Origin: Flammeovirgaceae bacterium UBA5585
GTDB lineage: Bacteria > Bacteroidota > Bacteroidia > Cytophagales > Cyclobacteriaceae
Length of the DNA stretch: 26,632 bases
Assembly (NCBI GenBank): GCA_002425185.1
Contig: DILT01000001.1
Span: forward strand, 1-26,632
Direction: 5' to 3'
Both the position numbers and the translations under genes were made by a program. The notes below the pieces were generated by a model. It was not told the DNA's origin. It searched no databases and worked only from the letters and a program-made list of their open reading frames with translations. This document shows positions 16,620 to 24,218 of the stretch, one piece after another (within the stretch, counting starts at the first letter, position 1; every line of letters begins with the position of its first letter).

Positions 16620-17483
16620 TTAAGGATAGATCATTCGCTTATTTCTTCTCCACAGTTTCAGGTAACGCAACACAACCGAAATATTCAGTAAGCGAAGATT
16701 TAATTTTATTTCATACCGGATTCTGCGGGCTAAGGCCAACTGCTCTTCTCTTGATTTATTTAAAGAAAATATCTTTTCACAAACTTTATAAGTACTTATA
16801 GAATGTTTGCTGAAAAAAGTAAACTGAACGCTCGACTGGCCATTCCTTACAACACGCTTTTTAACCAGTACATCTGTTGAGTAGCAATATTTAAAAAACC
16901 GTGATGACCGTATCCAAAAATCGAAATCTTCATATGTCAATGTTTCATCATACCCGCCCAACGTATCCATTACTGCGCGCGTAAACATAACTGTAGGTGG
17001 GCAGATAAAATACCGCTGAATTACCTCGGTGTACACATCGCCTTGCGGAATCGTTTGGTGTGGAAAACGCTCCGAATGCTGGTACAGATTTTTTCCTGCT
17101 TCATCTATCCAAATGGCATCCGAAAAATTTACGCCATAGTCGTTACCGGCTGATTGTAGTGCTTTTACACCTGTTGCCACTCGTTCCGGCAGTAGTACGT
17201 CATCTGCTGCAAGGTCTATCAGGTAATCACCTTTTGCCAACGTAAGTCCCCTGTTAAAGGCCTTGCAATTACCCTGATTTTCACCCAGTAATAAAATTGT
17301 TACAGCAGGATGATCATCCTTTATTTTAAGAATCTCCTCCTTACTTCCATCGGTACTGGCGTCATCAACAATAATAAGCTCAACATTACGGTAGGTTTGT
17401 GAAAGAACTGATTCTACCGCTTCCCGCAGAAATCGTTTTTGATTAAAGCATAAACAAACAACAGAAACCAATGAATCAGGCAT
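16620..17483 (-). CDS. Glycosyltransferase family 2
   Basis: Inverting GT-A glycosyltransferase of 287 residues, cytoplasmic or peripherally membrane-bound. The nucleotide-binding VDDASTD is at 39-45, the DXD-like metal site in DLAADD at 90-95, and the catalytic-base region TYEDFDFW at 183-190. The N terminus VSVVCLCFNQKRFLREAVES is the usual GT2 opening. The C terminus is basic and has no clear transmembrane anchor. It is the last gene of a leftward cluster, 3 bases after the FemAB/GNAT-like gene, so the two probably act on the same product. Donor sugar and acceptor cannot be read from the sequence. Confidence 0.9.
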   Translation of the reverse strand: MPDSLVSVVCLCFNQKRFLREAVESVLSQTYRNVELIIVDDASTDGSKEEILKIKDDHPAVTILLLGENQGNCKAFNRGLTLAKGDYLIDLAADDVLLPERVATGVKALQSAGNDYGVNFSDAIWIDEAGKNLYQHSERFPHQTIPQGDVYTEVIQRYFICPPTVMFTRAVMDTLGGYDETLTYEDFDFWIRSSRFFKYCYSTDVLVKKRVVRNGQSSVQFTFFSKHSISTYKVCEKIFSLNKSREEQLALARRIRYEIKLNLRLLNISVVLRYLKLWRRNKRMIYP

Positions 17484-17486
17484 GCG

Positions 17487-18428
17487 TCAGGATAACTCCT
17501 TCGAAAACGTAAACTTTGAGGTTGGCCGGGCGCCTAAACGCAACTTGAAATCAAGTAATGAGAAATTAGGTTGATCACCCAGTGCTGAAGTTCCCAAATC
17601 CAGCAACCTGATTCCATGTTGTTGGCACCAGCCATACATGCCATCAATCAACATCACCACGGGACTCCAGGCATCGTAACGGGAATGATGTGCGGAATAG
17701 AAATTATACAGAATATCATCCGTAACCCGGATGGCAATGCTTGCTGCTGCGCGTTCGTACCCCTTCATTACTTCAAAAAATATAAATTCCTCTGGAAACA
17801 CTTCTACGGTACGTTCCAGCATAACCTGTGTCATGGAAAGCGTATAGCCCTTTTCCTTTCGGGCGTTAAGAATAAATTGAAAAATTTCATCCACAGGATT
17901 TACCGTAGCAGACGTGAATACAAACTCAGCTTCACGCGCCTGTTTCAATTTTCGAACTTCCCATTCATTCATTTTTGTTTCCAGTGGCTCGTGTGAAACC
18001 GCTAACACCGCACCCACCTCCGCAGTTTGAATCTGATACCCGGCATTACTCAACAATACATGAAGTAGCTGCAGTTGATCGGATTGATAGGCTGTGGGTG
18101 GATTCGTATAAACAACTTGTTTAATCCCCAAGGCGATTAATGCACTTTCAACAAATCCAATAAAACGAAATATGATCTCTGCCGGAAGCGATTCAGTAAA
18201 GGCAAATGATCCAAACGATGCTTTTAACGGGCTAACAGCAACATGATCTTTCACATGAACATGAACAATACCTTGTATGGTTTTATGTTTTTGATTCAAA
18301 ACATAGAATGATCGCCAGCCACTTTCTGCCTGCAACTTCAAATGCCTGTTATCATGAAAAATTGAGGCTTTGAAATCTTCGCGGTAGTCAACCGGTGGGG
18401 CCTGATCCGTAAAGTGGTAATCGTTCAA
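17487..18428 (-). CDS. FemAB/GNAT-like acyltransferase (BioF2-like), TTG start
   Basis: A 313-residue protein that resembles two-lobed FemAB/GNAT-type transferases. The first lobe contains VSPLKASFGSFAFTE followed by a helix, as in the substrate-binding lobe of this group. The second lobe contains ERAAASIAIRVTDDILYNFY, a GNAT-like beta-strand pair. It is followed by RLLDLGTSALGD and LLDFKLRLGARPTSKF, the family's usual C-terminal pattern. The only suitable start is TTG at 18428, because the next in-frame ATG is about 150 codons in. This TTG overlaps the upstream gene's stop as TTGA, which suggests coupled, possibly reduced, translation. Such enzymes transfer amino acids or acyl groups onto lipid, sugar or peptide acceptors; the substrate here is unknown. 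Confidence 0.7.
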   Translation of the reverse strand: MNDYHFTDQAPPVDYREDFKASIFHDNRHLKLQAESGWRSFYVLNQKHKTIQGIVHVHVKDHVAVSPLKASFGSFAFTESLPAEIIFRFIGFVESALIALGIKQVVYTNPPTAYQSDQLQLLHVLLSNAGYQIQTAEVGAVLAVSHEPLETKMNEWEVRKLKQAREAEFVFTSATVNPVDEIFQFILNARKEKGYTLSMTQVMLERTVEVFPEEFIFFEVMKGYERAAASIAIRVTDDILYNFYSAHHSRYDAWSPVVMLIDGMYGWCQQHGIRLLDLGTSALGDQPNFSLLDFKLRLGARPTSKFTFSKELS

Positions 18429-18901
18429 TAGGGAATTCCAATTTTCTTAAAAATAAAATGCATAAGCCAGGCGGGACCGATAAGCAGAAACTGCAGGTCT
18501 TTAAAAAACGATGGCTTTTTTCCTTCTACTTTATGTCCGTAAAACTGGCCAATCCACGCCAGCACAAATATACCCAGGCAAATGGCCCAAAGGGGGGCAA
18601 GATTTAATCCAACAATAACGTTGACCAGAAACAGGCATAGCGCAGAGAAAAGCATCATGCCCAGGCTTAATGGAATAGACAATGTTACATAATAAATTAT
18701 GGCGAGCACCAGCACAACGGTGGCCCAGGTGGCATACGGGCTATCTCCCAAAAATCCTCTGACAAAGCCGGAGGGAATAGAGGCAACCAAACCCACTACA
18801 CTAAAGAAAATAAGCGGAACACAAATCCAGTGAATGGCTTTGTTGGTTTCGTTTTGATGACTTTCACCATATTCCGAAAGCAGGGCATCAATTCGTCTCA
18901 T
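18425..18901 (-). CDS. Mpo1-like (DUF962) membrane protein
   Basis: A 158-residue protein with about four membrane segments, recognised as DUF962/Mpo1. It has the family N terminus with two histidines (H15 in ESHQNETN and H24 in AIHWICVPL). Near the C terminus are GQFYGHKVEGKKPS (H123, E126) and LLIGPAWLMHF. Yeast Mpo1 is an Fe(II)-dependent dioxygenase that shortens 2-hydroxy fatty acids from phytosphingosine by alpha-oxidation; the histidines are the likely iron ligands. Assignment of that reaction here is inference. The gene lies in a leftward cluster, 51 bases after the DUF4442 gene, and overlaps the FemAB/GNAT-like gene by four bases. Confidence 0.85.
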   Translation of the reverse strand: MRRIDALLSEYGESHQNETNKAIHWICVPLIFFSVVGLVASIPSGFVRGFLGDSPYATWATVVLVLAIIYYVTLSIPLSLGMMLFSALCLFLVNVIVGLNLAPLWAICLGIFVLAWIGQFYGHKVEGKKPSFFKDLQFLLIGPAWLMHFIFKKIGIPY

Positions 18902-18952
18902 TGCGGTTTTATTTACGTGGTTGAAGTTAATGATCTATTTACAATCCTCAAA

Positions 18953-19519
18953 TCAACTCAATTTTGTTTTTACCCTGGCCCAATCCTTAATCTGCCAAAA
19001 AACCTTGCCTGTAGTTAAATGATTGCCTTTGGCATCGTGAATTTTTACTTCACAAGGCACAACCACAGCCTCTTGCGTGTGTAAAGGTTGTATTACTTTT
19101 TCCTGTAGCCAATCAGCCGAAATAGTAAACTCAGCAGTAGCATCCATCTTTCCCTGGTAGTGATAATCCATTTCCATGCGTTGCATAATAATGCGGTACT
19201 TCTTCATATCCAGGCTACTGAGTAAAAGAAAACCCGTTGTAAATTCTGAGATCGTAGCCAGCCCACAAGCGTGCAATCCTTTTATATGATTGAAATTACT
19301 TCGCTTATACGGCATCAATGTTTTCAGTCGAAACTCATCTACTTCCACTACTTTGAATCCATGCGGTTTATTGAACGGGATCATCCGGCTAAGTGACCAG
19401 TTAAGTAGCCAGCGATGGAACTTTGATGATCGGGCTTTCAGGAGAATTTCATCGGGATTTAGCATAGGTTGAATAACGTTTGTACCGGTTAAAGATAAAA
19501 TTTTTGCAACCCAATCCAT
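18953..19519 (-). CDS. DUF4442 hotdog-fold protein (putative thioesterase)
   Basis: A 188-residue protein resembling DUF4442, a hotdog-fold family related to acyl-CoA thioesterases. A helical N-terminal part (about 1-50) is followed by VVEVDEFRLKTLMPYKRSNFN and then IKGLHACGLATISEFTTGFLL, the position where hotdog enzymes carry the long central helix. Paired strands such as AEFTISADWL and VVVPCEVKIHDAKGNHLTTG complete the fold. The start could be the ATG at 19519 or an in-frame ATG at 19465 (18 residues shorter), which may better fit family length. It is the first gene of the leftward cluster. A weak -7-like TCTGTTTG lies at 19547-19540. Catalytic activity is not proven by the residues seen. 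Confidence 0.7.
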   Translation of the reverse strand: MDWVAKILSLTGTNVIQPMLNPDEILLKARSSKFHRWLLNWSLSRMIPFNKPHGFKVVEVDEFRLKTLMPYKRSNFNHIKGLHACGLATISEFTTGFLLLSSLDMKKYRIIMQRMEMDYHYQGKMDATAEFTISADWLQEKVIQPLHTQEAVVVPCEVKIHDAKGNHLTTGKVFWQIKDWARVKTKLS

Positions 19520-19603
19520 CGGCTTGCGTTAAGTGATTTCAAACAGATTCTGTTTTCCGCCCCCTAATACCTGCCTGTACACTTTTGCGTTAACCCTACT
19601 GCT

Positions 19604-19684
19604 ATGAAAAAGAAAATTTCATTGATCGATATTTTATTAATGTTGCCGGCTTTGGCTGCCCTGCTTTATGGGATTATAAGATAA
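19604..19684 (+). CDS. Possible 26-residue single-pass membrane peptide
   Basis: A short ATG-to-TAA frame encodes MKKKISLIDILLMLPALAAL followed by LYGIIR. Three lysines precede a continuous hydrophobic stretch of about 18 residues and a terminal arginine, the pattern of a single transmembrane helix with a positive cytoplasmic N terminus. CACTTTTG at 19580-19587, one mismatch from the -7 consensus, lies 16 bases upstream. The frame ends 16 bases before the saccharopine-dehydrogenase-family gene and fills an otherwise empty gap between divergent genes. Such a short frame could be chance; conservation in relatives would decide. It resembles no small-protein family I know. Confidence 0.4.
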   Translation: MKKKISLIDILLMLPALAALLYGIIR

Positions 19685-19689
19685 GGCTG

Positions 19690-19696
19690 TATTTTG
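19690..19696 (+). promoter_or_regulatory. -7-like element next to the saccharopine-dehydrogenase-family start
   Basis: TATTTTG followed by CGGC and the ATG at 19701. It is one base shorter than TAnnTTTG. The same TTTTGCGGC string occurs at the DUF5606 promoter (3430-3438). A start here would give a leaderless mRNA. Confidence 0.35.
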
Positions 19697-19700
19697 CGGC

Positions 19701-20834
19701 ATGAAGAAAGTAATTGTTCTTGGTGCCGGACTAGTCGGCAAAACTATGGCCGTTGATCTGGCCAAATCCTTTGATGTTACCGCCACGGATATTAATGAGG
19801 ATGCGCTGAACAGCGTTGCCGCGCATGGTATAAAAACTAAAAAATCCGATCTCGCTGATCGTCAGCAACTCGCTGACCTTATAAAGCCATTCGATCTGGT
19901 GGTGGGCGCTGTGCCCGGTTTCATGGGCTTTCAAACCGCAAAGACAGTAATTGAAGCTGGGAAGAATATGGTGGACATTTCCTTTTTTCCGGAAGATCCA
20001 TTCTTGCTGGATGACCTGGCTAAAAAAAACAACGTTACCATTGTTACCGATTGTGGTGTTGCCCCCGGTATGGGCAATGTTATTCTGGGCTACCATAATA
20101 AGCGAATGAAAATCAATTCTTATGAATGTCTGGTAGGCGGGTTGCCGGTGGTACGTGAATGGCCTTACGAATACAAAGCAGTTTTCTCACCCATTGATGT
20201 TATTGAAGAATACGTACGGCCTGCGCGCTATGTACAAAACGGAGCGGTGGTAGTCAAAGAAGCACTGAGCGATCCGGAACTTATTCCATTTGAGGGCGTG
20301 GGTACATTAGAGTCGTGGAATTCGGATGGATTACGGTCGCTGATTAAAACGATGCCGAACATTCCGAATATGATTGAAAAAACTTTGCGCTACCCGGGTT
20401 GTATTGAGTACCTGCGTGTACTGCGCGACACCGGGTATTTTTCGTATGATGAGATTGACATTAAAGGCATTAAAGTGAGGCCTATTGATGTAACCGCTAA
20501 ACTCCTTTTTCCTAAATGGAAGTTAAAATCCGGTGAAGAAGAGTTTACCGTAATGCGCATACGTATTGACGGTGAAGAAAAAGGCCAGCCTAAAACGTAT
20601 CAATACAATTTACTTGACCGAACGGAGAAAGCTACCGGAACACTTTCCATGGCACGAACCACCGGATACACCTGTACGGCAGCCGCGCACTTAGTTGCCA
20701 GTGGAAAATTTACTCGTACAGGAATATGCCCGCCTGAATTTTTAGGAGAGGATGAGAATGATTTCAATTTTATTTTGAATTACCTGAACGAACGAGGAGT
20801 TAATTATAAAATAGATATAAGCAGCAAGCACTAA
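19701..20834 (+). CDS. Saccharopine dehydrogenase family oxidoreductase
   Basis: NAD(P)-dependent enzyme of 377 residues with an N-terminal Rossmann fold. The glycine loop GAGLVG is at 8-13 and acidic D30 at the end of beta-2 (TATDIN) favours NAD+ over NADP+. The catalytic-domain segments TIVTDCGVAPGMGN and ARTTGYTCTAAAHLV match saccharopine dehydrogenase / lysine 6-dehydrogenase-type proteins. It may act in lysine catabolism (saccharopine or alpha-aminoadipate semialdehyde branch), but related proteins work on other amino acids, so the substrate is open. No partner lysine-ketoglutarate reductase gene lies next to it. The neighbouring NhaC gene is 70 bases downstream. Confidence 0.88.
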   Translation: MKKVIVLGAGLVGKTMAVDLAKSFDVTATDINEDALNSVAAHGIKTKKSDLADRQQLADLIKPFDLVVGAVPGFMGFQTAKTVIEAGKNMVDISFFPEDPFLLDDLAKKNNVTIVTDCGVAPGMGNVILGYHNKRMKINSYECLVGGLPVVREWPYEYKAVFSPIDVIEEYVRPARYVQNGAVVVKEALSDPELIPFEGVGTLESWNSDGLRSLIKTMPNIPNMIEKTLRYPGCIEYLRVLRDTGYFSYDEIDIKGIKVRPIDVTAKLLFPKWKLKSGEEEFTVMRIRIDGEEKGQPKTYQYNLLDRTEKATGTLSMARTTGYTCTAAAHLVASGKFTRTGICPPEFLGEDENDFNFILNYLNERGVNYKIDISSKH

Positions 20835-20904
20835 GAACCGTACGCCTGAAACTGAATACCACGTAAAATATAATTTATATCTTGCCTGAATTAACCATGG
20901 ACTG

Positions 20905-22359
20905 ATGCAGAAAAAACAGGCTACTCTATTCCAGGCACTGCTTCCTATACTTGTGCTGATTGCTCTGCTTACGCTAAATGTAACCGTATTCGGATCGGAT
21001 GCCATTGGAGGCGCTAACCAAATCGTTCTGTTATTGGCGGCCGGTGTGGCCGGACTAGTTGCCTGGCAGTTAGGGTATACCTACACCGAAATCAACGATA
21101 GCATCGTCAGGAGCATAAGCTCAGCCATGTCGGCTATTATCATTTTGCTCACCATCGGTTCGCTTTCGGGTACGTGGCTGCTCAGCGGCATTGTGCCAGC
21201 CATGATTTATTATGGCATTAAAATCCTTAACCCAACCATCTTTCTTTTTGCAGCGTGTGTTGTAAGCGCGATTGTTTCCTTAGCCACCGGTAGTTCCTGG
21301 TCGACCATTGCCACGGTTGGTATTGCGTTGCTGGGCATTGGTCAGGCGCTTGATATTTCTGAAGGTGTTGTTGCAGGAGCCATTATTTCAGGAGCTTACT
21401 TCGGAGATAAAATGTCGCCCTTATCCGACACAACAAACCTTGCACCGGCTATGGCCGGTACCGATTTGTTCACGCATATCCGGTACATGGCGTACACCAC
21501 TATTCCATCGCTTGTTATTACACTTCTTATTTTTCTGATCTGGGGGTTCACCTTCGATACATCCATTGCGCAAACCGACTCGAGCGCAGTACTTACCGCC
21601 TTAGAGGCATCCTTTAATTTAAGTCCGTTGCTCTTCATCGTTCCGGCATTGGTAATTTTTATGATCATTAAACGGGTGCCGGCTGCACCGGCACTATTAA
21701 TTGGTGCCCTGTTGGGTGGCTTGTTTGCTGTTATCTTTCAGCCGCAGGTTGTCAACCAGGTTTCGGGTATTGATGGCGACTATTTAAAGTCGTCTTTTGT
21801 TGCCGTAATGAATGCGTTATCGACCACCATTCATGTTCAAACAGATGACGCGCAAATCAATGATTTGCTTACCGGCAAGGGCATGTACGGTATGCTGAAC
21901 ACCGTTTGGTTGATTATATGCGCCATGATTTTTGGTGGCGTAATGGAATCGTGCGGATTGTTAAAACGGATTGCTGATGAGATCATCAAGTTCGCGCACT
22001 CTACCGGATCATTGATAACCTCAACAGCCGCCACCTGTTTATTTTTTAACGTTACCGCCTCCGATCAATACATGGCGATTGCTGTGCCCGGCCGCATGTA
22101 TGCCGATACCTATCGCAAGCGCGGATTAAAACCGGAAGTGTTAAGCCGAACGCTGGAAGATTCCGGAACGGTTACTTCGGTTCTGGTTCCCTGGAATACC
22201 TGTGGCGCTACGCAAGCCGGAGTACTTGGTATTGCCACTGCGGTGTATGCCCCTTATACATTTTTTTGTATTATCAGTCCGTTCATGACGGTACTTTTTG
22301 CTTATTTGAATATTAAGATTCGCAGGCTGGATGACAAACAGGAAAACACCACATCTTAA
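20905..22359 (+). CDS. nhaC: Na+/H+ antiporter NhaC
   Basis: Polytopic inner-membrane antiporter of 484 residues that should exchange Na+ for H+ to maintain pH and sodium balance. It has about 11-12 hydrophobic segments. Family-typical stretches include SLATGSSWSTIATVGIALLG, SGAYFGDKMSPLSDTTNLAP (a polar, acidic stretch within the transport core) and FFNVTASDQYMAIAVPGRMY. A polar loop around residues 220-235 and the QTDDAQ region are extramembrane. The 3' end overlaps the exonuclease gene by 29 bases, so the two are probably translated from one message. Other NhaC-family members exchange malate/lactate or arginine/ornithine, so strict Na+ specificity is an assumption. Confidence 0.9.
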   Translation: MQKKQATLFQALLPILVLIALLTLNVTVFGSDAIGGANQIVLLLAAGVAGLVAWQLGYTYTEINDSIVRSISSAMSAIIILLTIGSLSGTWLLSGIVPAMIYYGIKILNPTIFLFAACVVSAIVSLATGSSWSTIATVGIALLGIGQALDISEGVVAGAIISGAYFGDKMSPLSDTTNLAPAMAGTDLFTHIRYMAYTTIPSLVITLLIFLIWGFTFDTSIAQTDSSAVLTALEASFNLSPLLFIVPALVIFMIIKRVPAAPALLIGALLGGLFAVIFQPQVVNQVSGIDGDYLKSSFVAVMNALSTTIHVQTDDAQINDLLTGKGMYGMLNTVWLIICAMIFGGVMESCGLLKRIADEIIKFAHSTGSLITSTAATCLFFNVTASDQYMAIAVPGRMYADTYRKRGLKPEVLSRTLEDSGTVTSVLVPWNTCGATQAGVLGIATAVYAPYTFFCIISPFMTVLFAYLNIKIRRLDDKQENTTS

Positions 22360-22927
22360 CGGCAGCATAACCATTTCCCATGAGGAGATCAATGATCTTC
22401 CCTTGCGCTCATTTTCCGGAAAAATTGTTTTACTTCAGGAGGAAAAGAAATTAAGTCGCGCGTTTGATGAAATACGCGAACATGATTCTATAGGCTTTGA
22501 TACCGAAACACGACCTAGTTTTAAAAAGGGTGAGTTACATAAAGTCTCATTGTTGCAGATAGCTATCCCCGATAAGGTATTTCTGGTACGCCTTAACCAA
22601 ACCGGATTTACTAAACACATTATTGATTTTCTTGAAAATGATAGCTTAACAAAAGCGGGTGTTGGCATTCGGGACGACATCAAAGCCATGCAAAAACTTT
22701 CGCGCTTTGAACCTGCCGGCTTTGCCGAACTCTCAACCCTTGCAAAAGAAGCCGGTTTACAGGTGGAGAGTGTGAAAAAACTTTCCGCGTTATTGCTGGG
22801 TTTCCGCATATCAAAAGGTGCCCAAACCTCAAATTGGGAAGCCCCCACCCTTACCCAAAAGCAATTAGAGTATGCCGCTACCGATGCCTGGGTTTGCCTG
22901 GAGATTTATAAGAAACTAAAAGGATAA
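22331..22927 (+). CDS. DEDDy 3'-5' exonuclease, WRN/RNase D-like
   Basis: Single-domain nuclease of 198 residues with a DnaQ-like fold. Exo I is GFDTETRP with D57 and E59, Exo II is GVGIRDDI with D116 as the likely metal ligand, and Exo III is YAATDAWVCLEIY with Y181 and D185, giving the DEDDy set. GVGIRDD resembles the WRN exonuclease motif more than RNase D. No HRDC domain follows, so it is the exonuclease domain alone. The ATG at 22331 lies inside nhaC and overlaps it by 29 bases; no later in-frame ATG fits before Exo I. Its role may be RNA trimming or DNA repair, and the link to an antiporter gene is probably just transcriptional. Confidence 0.9.
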   Translation: MTNRKTPHLNGSITISHEEINDLPLRSFSGKIVLLQEEKKLSRAFDEIREHDSIGFDTETRPSFKKGELHKVSLLQIAIPDKVFLVRLNQTGFTKHIIDFLENDSLTKAGVGIRDDIKAMQKLSRFEPAGFAELSTLAKEAGLQVESVKKLSALLLGFRISKGAQTSNWEAPTLTQKQLEYAATDAWVCLEIYKKLKG

Positions 22928-22945
22928 CGGATCTCCAGAGTCTTA

Positions 22946-22962
22946 AAGACCTTGGAGGTCTT
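22946..22962. terminator. Small inverted repeat between convergent genes
   Basis: AAGACC (22946-22951) pairs with GGTCTT (22957-22962) around a TTGGA loop. It lies between the exonuclease stop and the convergent MFS gene stop. It is short and lacks a strong T-run on either strand, so terminator activity is only possible. An adjacent GTCTT at 22940-22944 could compete for the same AAGAC. Confidence 0.35.
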
Positions 22963-22978
22963 GATTAATCAACTAATC

Positions 22979-24193
22979 CTACAACATACCCCTCTTCAAA
23001 CTCCTTCGCGCCAGCAACGAACTGATAATAGTGAGAACAGCGCCAAGTAACATGGCTGCCCCTGGCAAATACATTGGTGCACTTGCACCAGAAAAATAGG
23101 CAAATAAATTATTCATTAAAGGCGGGCCAACAATTGCGGTAATACTCATCAAACTGGTAAAGCCTCCCTGCAATTCGCCTTGTTCGTTGGGCGGCACTAT
23201 GCCCGACATAATTCCCTGAAGGGCCGGGCCTGCAATGCCGCCAAAACAATACACCACCGTAATGGCATACATCATCCAGCCTTGCGTGGCCAATCCAAAC
23301 AACAAAAATCCAAGCGCGTATAAACTCAGGCCAATGTAAACGCTTCGCTCCTGCCCCAGTTTCGGAATGATTAAACGAATGAGCCACCCTTGCACAACAG
23401 CCGATACCAACCCTACCACACCCAATGAAATACCAATGGCGCGTTCATCCCACGAAAATTTTTCAATAGTGTAGTACGACCAATTGCTTTGAACCGCATG
23501 ACTGGAGATGTAAAGAAAAGCCAGCGACACAAACAATCCCGCAATTACCGGGTAACGAAAAAGGCTTTTTAATGTGCCCACCGGGTTGGCCCTTCGCCAT
23601 TCAAATTTTCTGCGGTTTTCGGGGCTAAGTGATTCTGGTAAAATAAACAATCCATACAACCAATTCAGCAGCGTAAGGGCAGCTGCTACCATAAACGGAA
23701 CGCGTGCACCGTAGCTTCCTAGCAATCCGCCAATCACGGGGCCGATAATAAACCCTAAACCGAAAGCCGCACCGATAATACCAAAATTTTGTGCGCGCTT
23801 GTCGGGTGTACTGATGTCGGCAATGTAAGCACCTGCCGTAGTAAAACTCGCCCCCATAATTCCGGCAATCACACGCCCCACAAACAGCCATCCCAATGTT
23901 GGGGCAAACGCGAGAAAAAGATAATCTAACCCAAAACCAAACAACGAAGCCAGCAACACCGGCCTGCGCCCGAATCGATCACTCAATCCGCCCATAATAG
24001 GCGAACAGATAAATTGCATGATGGCGTACACCGAAATAAGCCAGCCCCCATATGCAGCGGCTTCACTCAGCGAACCGTGACTAAGCTCCTGAATAAGTTT
24101 AGGCAGCACCGGTATAATAATACCCAGCCCGGTTACATCAATAAGTAAGGTGATAAAAATAAAACCCAGGGCGGGCTTGCGGGTAGAGGACAT
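22979..24193 (-). CDS. TCR/Tet-type MFS efflux transporter
   Basis: Major facilitator of 404 residues with about 12 membrane helices. Motif A is GGLSDRFGRRPVLL (68-81), and the motif-C-like GAAFGLGFIIGPVIGG (141-156) marks drug:proton antiporters. The first helix carries LIDVTGLGIIIPVLP with D19, as in TetA-type proteins. These point to export of a hydrophobic compound, but the substrate, tetracycline or otherwise, cannot be read from sequence and many chromosomal relatives confer no resistance. The start at 24193 was preferred to an in-frame ATG at 24241 that would extend into the yigZ gene. It follows yigZ by 25 bases on the same strand. Confidence 0.85.
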   Translation of the reverse strand: MSSTRKPALGFIFITLLIDVTGLGIIIPVLPKLIQELSHGSLSEAAAYGGWLISVYAIMQFICSPIMGGLSDRFGRRPVLLASLFGFGLDYLFLAFAPTLGWLFVGRVIAGIMGASFTTAGAYIADISTPDKRAQNFGIIGAAFGLGFIIGPVIGGLLGSYGARVPFMVAAALTLLNWLYGLFILPESLSPENRRKFEWRRANPVGTLKSLFRYPVIAGLFVSLAFLYISSHAVQSNWSYYTIEKFSWDERAIGISLGVVGLVSAVVQGWLIRLIIPKLGQERSVYIGLSLYALGFLLFGLATQGWMMYAITVVYCFGGIAGPALQGIMSGIVPPNEQGELQGGFTSLMSITAIVGPPLMNNLFAYFSGASAPMYLPGAAMLLGAVLTIISSLLARRSLKRGML

Positions 24194-24218
24194 GAAAGAA
24201 TTTTTTACAAGATAAGTT

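Noticed and set aside
22979..24193. Tetracycline resistance gene
   Set aside because: The MFS protein has TetA-like motifs, but these are shared by many chromosomal exporters and no mobile element or repressor flanks it.
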